NCBI GenBank assembly: GCA_002309655.1 | Contig: DBXM01000039.1 | Span: forward strand, 1 to 52,304 | Source of the DNA: Mageeibacillus sp. UBA1212 | GTDB taxonomy: Bacteria > Bacillota > Clostridia > UBA1212 | DNA length: 52,304 bases | Reading direction: 5' to 3' | Shown: one piece after another, positions 31,930 to 39,319 of the stretch | Layout: the number at the start of each line of letters is the position of its first letter | How positions within the stretch are numbered: the stretch's first letter is position 1 | The notes under the pieces: generated by a model | Database searches by the model: none | Told to the model about the DNA's origin: nothing | Seen by the model: the letters and a program-made list of their open reading frames with translations, nothing else | Made by a program: the position numbers and the translations under genes

Positions 31930-34080
31930 ATGGCAATTAAATTGGTTATTTTGGAGTCGCCTGCAAAAGCGGGAACGGTCGGGAGAATTCTGGGCAAGGA
32001 TTATACGGTTGTTGCGTCGAAGGGACACATTCGCGATCTGCCGGAGTCGATGCTCGGCGTTCAAATCGATAAGGACTTCGAACCGGTTTACGTTAACATC
32101 AGAAAGCAGACCTCGATCATTAACGAGCTGAGAGAACTGGCGAGAGAAGCAGAGACGGTTTATCTCGCGTCCGACCCTGACAGGGAGGGAGAGGCGATTG
32201 CGTGGCACCTCGCGTATATTCTGAGCGTTACGAATGCGCCGGTGTACAGGGTGACTTTCAACGAAATCACCGAAAAGGGAATCAGAGCAGGAATGGAGCA
32301 TCCGCGCAAGATCGACCTTGACCTTGTGGACTCGTACCAGGCGAGAAGAGTTCTGGACAGGCTTGTAGGCTATCAGATCAGTCCTGTTCTGTGGAAGAAA
32401 ATCAAGAAAAACCTGAGTGCGGGAAGAGTGCAGTCGGTTGCCACCAGGCTTATCTGCGACCGTGAAGAGGAAATAGAGAATTTCGTTCCGAAAGAGTACT
32501 GGACCGTGACGGCGCTGAACGAGACAAAGACCCCTGAAAAAGAGACGTTCAAGGCGTCGTACTACGGGCGCGGCGGGAAAAAAGAGGAACTGAAGAACGG
32601 CTCCGCGGCGGAAGAGGTCGTGAAGGCGATCGAGAAACAGGAGATGACCGTAACGGACGTCAAGAGAACCGACAAAAAGGTCGGACCTTACGCGCCGTTC
32701 ACGACGAGTACGCTTCAGCAGGACAGCTCGCACAAACTCGGATTCAACCCGGGGAAGACGATGCAGATAGCGCAGCAGCTTTACGAGGGTGTCAATATCG
32801 CGGGAGTCGGTTTTACAGGACTTGTCACTTATATAAGAACGGACTCGGTCAGAATTGCTGACGACGCCGCTACGGACGCGAGAAACTATATCAGAAACAA
32901 GTTCGGGAACGATTATCTGCCGCCGAAGAAAAGAGTCTTTAAAACGAAGGGCAGCGCGCAGGACGCCCACGAGGCGATCAGACCGACGCATATCGACTTT
33001 GCTCCGGACGACGTAAAGAGCAGCCTCACGGGAGACCAGTACAAGCTGTACAAACTCATTTTCGACAGGTTTATCGCGTCGCAGATGAGCGATATGGTTT
33101 ACGGACAGACTTCGGTGACGCTCGAGTGCAACGGATACACTTTCAAATCTTCCGGAAGCGTTGTCAAGTTTAAGGGCTTCTCGGCGCAGTACAAGGAAGA
33201 CCCGGCGGCGGTTGCCGCAAAAGACGGCTCCGAAGAAAACGCGAAACTGCCCAGGCTTGAGGCGGGCGATACGGTCTCCGTGAAAAAAGTCGAGTCTCAG
33301 CAGCATTTTACGCAGCCGCCGGCAAGATTCACGGAAGCGGCGCTTGTCAAGGCGCTTGAAGAACTGGGAATCGGAAGACCGAGCACTTACGCGACGATTA
33401 TTTCCACAATCGAGGCGCGCGAATACGTTAAGAACGAGAAAAAGCAGCTTGTGCCCACCGAGATGGGAAAAGTCGTGAACGAGCTCATGAAGAAGAGCTT
33501 TCCCGAGATCGTGGACGTCGGCTTTACGGCGGGCATAGAATCGAAACTCGACGAGATTGCCGCGGGAGAGATCGCGTGGAAACAGGTTATCAGAGAGTTT
33601 TACGGACCGTTCTCGAAGGAACTTCAAGAGGCGGAAAGCATCGAGCGTGTCGTCATCAAACCGCAGGAGAGCGACCAGGTCTGCGACATCTGCGGAAGAC
33701 CGCTGGTATACAGGAAGAGCCGGTTCGGCGAGTTCCTCGGGTGCTCGGGCTATCCGGAGTGCAAGTTCATAAAATCGATACAGAAAGAGGTAACGGGCAG
33801 GACGTGTCCGGAGTGCGGACGCCAGCTTGTGTACAAGAAGTCCGCGAAAGGCAGGCAGTTTATTTCGTGCTCGGGTTATCCGGAGTGCAAATTCTCGTCG
33901 AGCTACGAGCCTACGGGAAAAATGTGCCCGCAGTGCGGCAAGTATCTGGTCTACAAGAGAGGCCGGGGCAACAAGAAGTACATAGCGTGCAGCAACCCCG
34001 CGTGCGATTATATGCCTTCTGCGGCCGCTAAAAAGGCTAAGGCTGAGGCCGCTGCCGGTGCGGAGCCGGAGGAGAAGTGA
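31930..34080 (+). CDS. topA: DNA topoisomerase I
   Basis: This 716-residue type IA topoisomerase relaxes negative supercoils. The Toprim domain begins KLVILESPAKAGTV, with the Mg-binding SDPDREGEAIAWHL (DPDRE 82-86). The active-site Tyr301 lies in GLVTYIRTDS. GIGRPSTYATII is present near residue 490. Three C-terminal four-cysteine zinc ribbons follow (CDIC...CSGYPEC, CPEC...CSGYPEC, CPQC...CSNPAC), then an Ala/Lys tail. The start at 31930 follows CGGAGG; nine upstream in-frame codons do not fit the family. trmFO starts 1 bp after the stop. The order dprA-topA-trmFO is conserved in Firmicutes. Confidence 0.98.
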   Translation: MAIKLVILESPAKAGTVGRILGKDYTVVASKGHIRDLPESMLGVQIDKDFEPVYVNIRKQTSIINELRELAREAETVYLASDPDREGEAIAWHLAYILSVTNAPVYRVTFNEITEKGIRAGMEHPRKIDLDLVDSYQARRVLDRLVGYQISPVLWKKIKKNLSAGRVQSVATRLICDREEEIENFVPKEYWTVTALNETKTPEKETFKASYYGRGGKKEELKNGSAAEEVVKAIEKQEMTVTDVKRTDKKVGPYAPFTTSTLQQDSSHKLGFNPGKTMQIAQQLYEGVNIAGVGFTGLVTYIRTDSVRIADDAATDARNYIRNKFGNDYLPPKKRVFKTKGSAQDAHEAIRPTHIDFAPDDVKSSLTGDQYKLYKLIFDRFIASQMSDMVYGQTSVTLECNGYTFKSSGSVVKFKGFSAQYKEDPAAVAAKDGSEENAKLPRLEAGDTVSVKKVESQQHFTQPPARFTEAALVKALEELGIGRPSTYATIISTIEAREYVKNEKKQLVPTEMGKVVNELMKKSFPEIVDVGFTAGIESKLDEIAAGEIAWKQVIREFYGPFSKELQEAESIERVVIKPQESDQVCDICGRPLVYRKSRFGEFLGCSGYPECKFIKSIQKEVTGRTCPECGRQLVYKKSAKGRQFISCSGYPECKFSSSYEPTGKMCPQCGKYLVYKRGRGNKKYIACSNPACDYMPSAAAKKAKAEAAAGAEPEEK

Positions 34081-34081
34081 C

Positions 34082-35440
34082 ATGCGTACGGTATGCGTAG
34101 TCGGAGCGGGCCTTGCGGGTTGCGAAGCGTGCGTGAAACTCGCTGAGAGCGGCATCAACGTGATTCTTTACGAGATGAAGCCGGAGAGGTTCTCGCCCGC
34201 GCACAGGAGCGAGGGCTTCGCGGAACTGGTCTGTTCCAATTCCTTTAAGGCGGTCGACATAGCCAACGCTTCCGGGCTTCTTAAAGAAGAGATGAGGGTG
34301 CTGGGCTCCGTTTGCGTGGAAGCCGCGTACAGATCGAGAGTTCCCGCGGGGCAGGCGCTTGCGGTTGACAGGAATATCTTCTCGGATTACATCACATCCA
34401 AAGTCGAGGCGTATCCGAACGTGACCGTTGTAAGAAAAGAACTGAAGTCGCTGAAGGATATTCCTGAATGCGACGCGGTGGTCGTTGCGACCGGACCGCT
34501 AACCTCGGACAGTCTCGCGGCGGATATAAGAGAATTGACGGGAATTGATTCGCTGAGCTTCTTTGACGCGGCGGCGCCTGTCGTGTTCGCCGACTCGATC
34601 GACCCTGAGAAGACTTTCAGGGCGGCCAGGTACGGTAAGGGAACCGCGGACTATATCAACTGCCCGATGAACAGGGACGAGTACTACGCGTTCTATGAGG
34701 CGCTGATTGGGGCGGAGACCGCCGACGTCGAGGACTTTGATTCGCTGCATCTTTACGAGGGCTGCATGCCGGTGGAGTCGATGGCGATGCGCGGGCGCGA
34801 TACTTTGAAATTCGGACCGCTGAAACCGGTCGGTCTTAAAACCCCGGACGGAAGAACCCCTTACGCGGTCGTACAGCTCCGGCAGGACGACGAAAAGGGA
34901 GAACTATTCAACATTGTCGGATTTCAGACGCGGCTCAAGTTCCCGGAGCAAAGAAGGGTTTTCGGTATGATTCCGGGGCTGGAACACGCGGAGTACGCGC
35001 GCTACGGCGTAATGCACAGGAATACATATTTAAAGTCGCCGGGCATTCTTGACGCGACCTATATGCTTAAAGACAGCAAAGGGCTGCCGCCGGTGTTTTT
35101 CGCGGGGCAGATCACGGGAGTCGAGGGCTATATGGAGTCGGCGTGTTCGGGAATCGTGGCGGGAATCAACGCTGCGAGAAAGGCTTCGGGACTTGGGCCG
35201 GCCGTTTTTCCGGCATCCACGGTGACGGGTGCGCTCGCGGCTTACGTGGCGTATTTTCCGGGAAAAGATTTTCAGCCTATGGGGGCAAATTTCGGGATAG
35301 TGGATTCCTCCGGGCTGTTTGAAAAGAAGATCAGGGACAAGACGGAGAAAAAGAGAAGAATCGCGGAGAACGCGCTCAAGGTATTAGCTGATTTCGCGGC
35401 TGAGCAAGGCATTTGCGAGGGGATTGTGAGGACAACGTGA
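34082..35440 (+). CDS. trmFO: TrmFO, folate/FAD-dependent tRNA m5U54 methyltransferase
   Basis: This 452-residue flavoenzyme adds the 5-methyl group to U54 in the tRNA T-loop using methylene-tetrahydrofolate. The FAD dinucleotide motif VGAGLAGCEAC is at the N-terminus, and the family block ELVCSNSFKA carries Cys51, matching the conserved Cys53 of the Bacillus enzyme. GQITGVEGYMESACSGIVAGINAAR near the C-terminus is typical. GGAGGAGAAG at the end of topA serves as the ribosome site. It overlaps the amidase by 4 bp (GTGA). Confidence 0.97.
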   Translation: MRTVCVVGAGLAGCEACVKLAESGINVILYEMKPERFSPAHRSEGFAELVCSNSFKAVDIANASGLLKEEMRVLGSVCVEAAYRSRVPAGQALAVDRNIFSDYITSKVEAYPNVTVVRKELKSLKDIPECDAVVVATGPLTSDSLAADIRELTGIDSLSFFDAAAPVVFADSIDPEKTFRAARYGKGTADYINCPMNRDEYYAFYEALIGAETADVEDFDSLHLYEGCMPVESMAMRGRDTLKFGPLKPVGLKTPDGRTPYAVVQLRQDDEKGELFNIVGFQTRLKFPEQRRVFGMIPGLEHAEYARYGVMHRNTYLKSPGILDATYMLKDSKGLPPVFFAGQITGVEGYMESACSGIVAGINAARKASGLGPAVFPASTVTGALAAYVAYFPGKDFQPMGANFGIVDSSGLFEKKIRDKTEKKRRIAENALKVLADFAAEQGICEGIVRTT

Positions 35441-36330
35441 ACAAGAAGATTTTAATTATACTTTTTGCGGCGCTGGTGTGCGTTGCCTTTGTTTTGGGCA
35501 TTGTAATATTTGTCGTATCTGTGGGGGAGTCTCACAACACGCCAAAACCGACGGAAGACCCTTATGCGGAGACGCCCGAACCGACCGGCGAACAGGCAAC
35601 CGCTGAGCCTTCGTTCACGGAAGAGCCTACCGCCACTCCCGATCCCGGACCGCTCGCAGGACTGATCATAGGCATTGATCCGGGTCATCAGAGGCGGGGA
35701 AATTCCGAAAAGGAACCGTGCGCACCGTGGGATGCGTCAAAGAACGCTCAGGTCAACAACGGGACGATGAAAGCGAAGACGACTTCCGGAACTTCGGGTA
35801 AATTCACGAATGTCGACGAATACGTTGTGACCCTTGATATCAGCCTGAAAATCAAGGCGCACCTCGAGGCACTCGGAGCGACCGTGGTGATGACGAGAGA
35901 GACCGCCGACGTGGATCTGTCGAACATCGATCGCGCGGAGATTTGCAACAAAGCGAACTGTCATATAGTGCTGAGGATACACTGCAACGGCGCGGACAAT
36001 CCGGCGGTGAACGGCGTTGAGGCGTGGATCAGAGGAAACGGAGACGGTTCGGATGAGTACAAGGCGCTCGGAGCGTACGAAAAGAAGCTGGCGGAAGCCC
36101 TCCTGACATACTATTGTGAGGCCACCGGCGCCACAAAACGCAACGTAAACACTTCGGACAATTATACCGGCCTTAACTGGTCGACCGTTCCGAGTATTAT
36201 AATCGAGTGCGGGTTCATGTCCAATGAAGAGGAGGACAACCTTCTCGTATCGCCCGATTATCAGGAGAAAATCGCGACCGGCATTGCGAACTGGGCTGTC
36301 GCGTACTCGGGAACGCTTCTCAACAGGTGA
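35437..36330 (+). CDS. N-acetylmuramoyl-L-alanine amidase (Amidase_3), membrane-anchored
   Basis: This 297-residue protein cuts the bond between muramic acid and the peptide stem. It has one N-terminal membrane helix (about 4-28) and a Thr/Pro/Glu-rich stalk (33-72), so it is anchored outside the membrane. The Zn-dependent Amidase_3 domain has ligands His84 (DPGHQ), Glu128 (VDEYVVTLD) and His182 (RIHCNG), and the catalytic Glu257 (IIECGF). The start is GTG in a GTGA overlap with the trmFO stop, with GAGG about 6 bp before. It has no SPOR, SH3 or LysM wall-binding module. It probably works in wall turnover or cell separation; coupling to trmFO is positional. Confidence 0.92.
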   Translation: MNKKILIILFAALVCVAFVLGIVIFVVSVGESHNTPKPTEDPYAETPEPTGEQATAEPSFTEEPTATPDPGPLAGLIIGIDPGHQRRGNSEKEPCAPWDASKNAQVNNGTMKAKTTSGTSGKFTNVDEYVVTLDISLKIKAHLEALGATVVMTRETADVDLSNIDRAEICNKANCHIVLRIHCNGADNPAVNGVEAWIRGNGDGSDEYKALGAYEKKLAEALLTYYCEATGATKRNVNTSDNYTGLNWSTVPSIIIECGFMSNEEEDNLLVSPDYQEKIATGIANWAVAYSGTLLNR

Positions 36331-36380
36331 GATTTTTAATCCCGGGATTGACTGAGTTTGCTGCCGGGGAGGTATGAAAA

Positions 36381-37205
36381 GTGACCGGAAGAATTCAAAG
36401 AGACACGCTCGGAAGCGCGAATAGGATCGTTATAAAAATCGGAACTACGAGCCTCACCTATGAGAACGGGCGGGTAAACCTCAACAGAATAGGACATCTC
36501 ACGCGCGTAATTTGCGACCTGATGAACCGGGGCAAGGAAGTGATTCTTGTCTCTTCGGGAGCTATCGGAATCGGTGTTGACAAGCTGAAGCTTAAAGAAC
36601 GGCCAGCGACGGTTTCGGGTAAGCAGGCGGTGGCGGCTGTCGGGCAGCTCATGCTCATGAATATTTACGAGAGGTTCTTCTCGGAGTTTTCGCAGACAGT
36701 CGCGCAGGTGCTTCTTACGAAGGACGTGACTGACGGCGCCGAGACGAAGCAGAACGTTGAGAACACTTTTAACGAGCTTATTCAGATGAAGGTCGTTCCT
36801 ATCGTCAACGAGAACGACACGGTCGCGGTGGACGAGATTAAGTTCGGTGACAACGATTTTCTGTCGTTCATTGTCGCGGACATTACGCACGCAGACCTGC
36901 TTATAATCCTCACCGACATCGACGGTTACTACGACAAAAATCCGAACGAGTACAACGACGCGATTCTCGTACATACAATCACTGATTTGACCGAGAAGAT
37001 CGAAGAGGCTGCAGGCGGCGTCAACTCAAAACTGGGAACCGGAGGTATGCTGACGAAGGTTCACGCGTCAAGGCTGGCGGCGGAGCGCGGAATTGCGGCA
37101 GTTATCGCAAGCGGCGAAAAACCTGAGATCATTTATGACATCCTGGACGGCAGGGAAGTTGGAACGCTTTTTGTGCCGGGAAACGGAAGCGACGGCAATG
37201 ACTGA
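36381..37205 (+). CDS. proB: Glutamate 5-kinase (lacking PUA domain)
   Basis: This 274-residue kinase phosphorylates glutamate in the first step of proline synthesis. The amino-acid-kinase motifs are clear: VIKIGTTSL, LVSSGAIGIGVDKL, VNENDTVAVDEIKFGDND and GTGGMLTKVHAS. It ends after the kinase domain, so the C-terminal PUA domain of E. coli ProB is absent, as in many Firmicutes. The start is GTG with GGGGAGG 8 bp upstream; an ATG nearby is in another frame. It overlaps proA by 8 bp. Confidence 0.96.
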   Translation: MTGRIQRDTLGSANRIVIKIGTTSLTYENGRVNLNRIGHLTRVICDLMNRGKEVILVSSGAIGIGVDKLKLKERPATVSGKQAVAAVGQLMLMNIYERFFSEFSQTVAQVLLTKDVTDGAETKQNVENTFNELIQMKVVPIVNENDTVAVDEIKFGDNDFLSFIVADITHADLLIILTDIDGYYDKNPNEYNDAILVHTITDLTEKIEEAAGGVNSKLGTGGMLTKVHASRLAAERGIAAVIASGEKPEIIYDILDGREVGTLFVPGNGSDGND

Positions 37206-38475
37206 CAATACCGCATATATAGTTGATATCTGCAGGCGCGCGAAAGAGGCTTCAAAGGTGCTGGCGAGCGTACCGTCTTCCCTCAAGAACAGAGCGCTTC
37301 TGGCAGTGGCGGAGAAACTGGTTGCGCGGACGGACATGATTCTTGAAGCCAACGCGGCGGACCTTGCAGCTGCGGCCGAAAACGGGATGAAGACGCACAT
37401 GCTTGACCGGCTCAGGCTGACGGAGAAGAGAATTCTCGACATGAGCGAGGGCGTCAGGCAGGTGGCGGTGCTGCCGGATCCTGTGGGAGAGACGCTGTGG
37501 GAAACCGTCAGACCCAACGGGATGGAGATCGTTAAAAAGCGGGTACCGCTCGGGGTTATCGGAATCATTTACGAATCGAGACCGAATGTGACCTGCGACT
37601 GTTCGGCGCTGACGCTCAAGTCCGGAAACGCGGCTGTTTTGCGCGGCGGAAAAGAGGCAGTTAACAGTAACAAGGCGATTGCGGACGTTTTCCGCGAGGG
37701 GCTTCTTGAGACAGGGCTGCCTGAGGATTCGGTGGTTTTCGTCGAGAGAACTGACAGGGCGATTGTTAACGAGCTTTTCGGAATGCGGGAATACATTGAC
37801 GTTCTTATTCCGAGGGGCGGAAAGGGGCTTATTGCGAACGTTGTGGAGAACTCCAAGGTTCCGGTCATCAGAACTGGCGAGGGGAACTGCCACACCTATA
37901 TAGACGACGTTTTCGACAGGAACATTGCGGTCCCGGTTGTCGTGAACGCCAAAACGCAGAGGCCGTCGGTTTGCAACGCCATGGAGACGTTGCTTGTGTC
38001 GAAAAAAGCTGCCCCTGAGATACTGCCGGTTCTGGCGGAAGAGCTCGCATCGAGAGGCGTTGAGCTGAGGACCTGCGAAAAATCCCGGGAGATTCTGAAA
38101 CGGTGCGCTCCCAGCATTGCGGCCGTTCCTGCAACCAAACTGGATTACGCGACGGAGTACGACGACCTGATTCTTGCCGTGAAGGTGGTCGAAGACGTTG
38201 AGGAGGCAATCGAGCATATAAACAGGTACGGAACGGGCCACTCCGAGGCAATCATTACGAACGACTGCGCCCACGCGGAAGAGTTCAGGAAAAGAGTTGA
38301 CGCGGCTTGCGTTTACGTCAACTGCTCCACGCGGTTCACTGACGGGTTCGAGTTTGGATTCGGAGCGGAGATCGGCATCAGCAATCAAAAGCTTCACGCA
38401 CGCGGACCTATGGGGCTGAACGAGCTTACGTCATATAAATATATAATTAATGGGAACGGACAGACGCGGGAGTAA
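37198..38475 (+). CDS. proA: Gamma-glutamyl phosphate reductase
   Basis: This 425-residue aldehyde-dehydrogenase-fold enzyme reduces gamma-glutamyl phosphate to the semialdehyde, the second step to proline. The catalytic Cys lies in GEGNCHTYID. GVIGIIYESRPNVTCD and the C-terminal VNCSTRFTDGFEFGFGAEIG, with LHARGPMGL, are family blocks. The ATG at 37198 lies inside the proB end (8-bp overlap), giving translational coupling; a start at 37093 would overlap proB by 113 bp. Both genes form the classic proBA pair. The product acts in the cytoplasm, and proC is not in view. Confidence 0.97.
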   Translation: MTDNTAYIVDICRRAKEASKVLASVPSSLKNRALLAVAEKLVARTDMILEANAADLAAAAENGMKTHMLDRLRLTEKRILDMSEGVRQVAVLPDPVGETLWETVRPNGMEIVKKRVPLGVIGIIYESRPNVTCDCSALTLKSGNAAVLRGGKEAVNSNKAIADVFREGLLETGLPEDSVVFVERTDRAIVNELFGMREYIDVLIPRGGKGLIANVVENSKVPVIRTGEGNCHTYIDDVFDRNIAVPVVVNAKTQRPSVCNAMETLLVSKKAAPEILPVLAEELASRGVELRTCEKSREILKRCAPSIAAVPATKLDYATEYDDLILAVKVVEDVEEAIEHINRYGTGHSEAIITNDCAHAEEFRKRVDAACVYVNCSTRFTDGFEFGFGAEIGISNQKLHARGPMGLNELTSYKYIINGNGQTRE

Positions 38476-38528
38476 TTATTATAACCAACATGCCGGCTGT
38501 CATTCCTTAATCGGCTGAACTGAATAAC

Positions 38529-38634
38529 AAAACGCCGCCTGCGGCTTTTTCACAACATCGGGCGTTACAGGACACTTCAATTGCGTTTTGAGGTGGCTGT
38601 TCCGAAGTTATGAACGGCTGCAGGCGGCGTTTTT
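38529..38634. terminator. Bidirectional terminator-like inverted repeat with a 77-bp interior
   Basis: AAAACGCCGCCTGC (38529-38542) is the exact reverse complement of 38620-38633. T-runs follow on both strands, as in a shared terminator for convergent genes, but the 77-bp interior is unusually long. A small GCCG-CCTG-CGGC hairpin plus TTTTT (38535-38550) could end proA by itself. The arms share CGCCGCCTG with the terminator at 8174-8212. Confidence 0.6.
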
Positions 38635-38652
38635 ATAAACCCTAAGGACGGT

Positions 38653-39270
38653 TTAGTTGCTGTTGCCGGCCGGCTTGCTTTTGCGCGCCTTGCGGGGCTT
38701 CTGCGAGAACTTTTGAGGGTCGGGGAAGACCAGAATCTCGTTCTCGAGGTAGGACATGAACTTCTCGGAGAGAATCTCGAGGGTGGGGGCGTCGTTCAGG
38801 AAGACGAAGTCGTAATTGTAATCGGCTACGTTGTCGTCGGAGGCGTTCCCGAGGGAATCGTTGGAGTAGTCGCCGGTATGGCGGTCGACCAGAAGAGTGA
38901 CGGTCCTGCATTTCTTCGAGGCATCGGATACGAATTTCGCGATTTCGTCGCTCTCGCGGATGTGGACGAAAATGATTGCGCTGTCCGACTTGAGGAATGC
39001 ATCGAGAGCGTTCAGAACGTAAACGTTGCCGAGGTCGTTGTAGTCGCGAAAGAGCTGCTTCAGGTCGGCGAGAAATTTCCTTGATTTGGGATCCTTTTCG
39101 CCGTTCCAGCCGCCGAGTCTGGCAATCTCCTTGATGGGGGTTATGCTGGATACGTTCACGGTAGGATACCTGGAGGCGCAGATGTCACACAGCGTGTCCT
39201 TGCCGCAGCCGCCGCGCCCGTTGATAACTATACAGACTTTTTCGGGGAGTTTCTTTGATTTTTCTTCCAT
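38653..39270 (-). CDS. P-loop kinase-like ATPase
   Basis: This 205-residue protein begins with a strand and the Walker A loop INGRGGCGKDT, the GKDT/GKS form usual in deoxynucleotide and other small-molecule kinases. A DxH-like IIFVHIRESDEIAKF strand and an Arg-rich VDRHTGD segment resemble the lid and LID-arginine region of nucleoside-monophosphate kinases. The C-terminal 30 residues are Lys/Pro-rich and probably disordered. No specific family is certain; a nucleotide or dephospho-CoA-like kinase is possible. AGGAGA lies about 9 bp before the ATG. It is 49 bp downstream of the HTH-cupin-ligase gene and may share its transcript. Confidence 0.7.
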   Translation of the reverse strand: MEEKSKKLPEKVCIVINGRGGCGKDTLCDICASRYPTVNVSSITPIKEIARLGGWNGEKDPKSRKFLADLKQLFRDYNDLGNVYVLNALDAFLKSDSAIIFVHIRESDEIAKFVSDASKKCRTVTLLVDRHTGDYSNDSLGNASDDNVADYNYDFVFLNDAPTLEILSEKFMSYLENEILVFPDPQKFSQKPRKARKSKPAGNSN

Positions 39271-39319
39271 TTTGGCAGATTCTCCTGTTCGGAAAGGATG
39301 ATTGGCGGTGCTTTAAAGT

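Noticed and set aside
31891..34158. A 755-codon open frame on the minus strand opposite topA
   Set aside because: Antisense to an unmistakable topoisomerase I, with Arg/Leu/Val-rich low-quality protein and no ribosome site.
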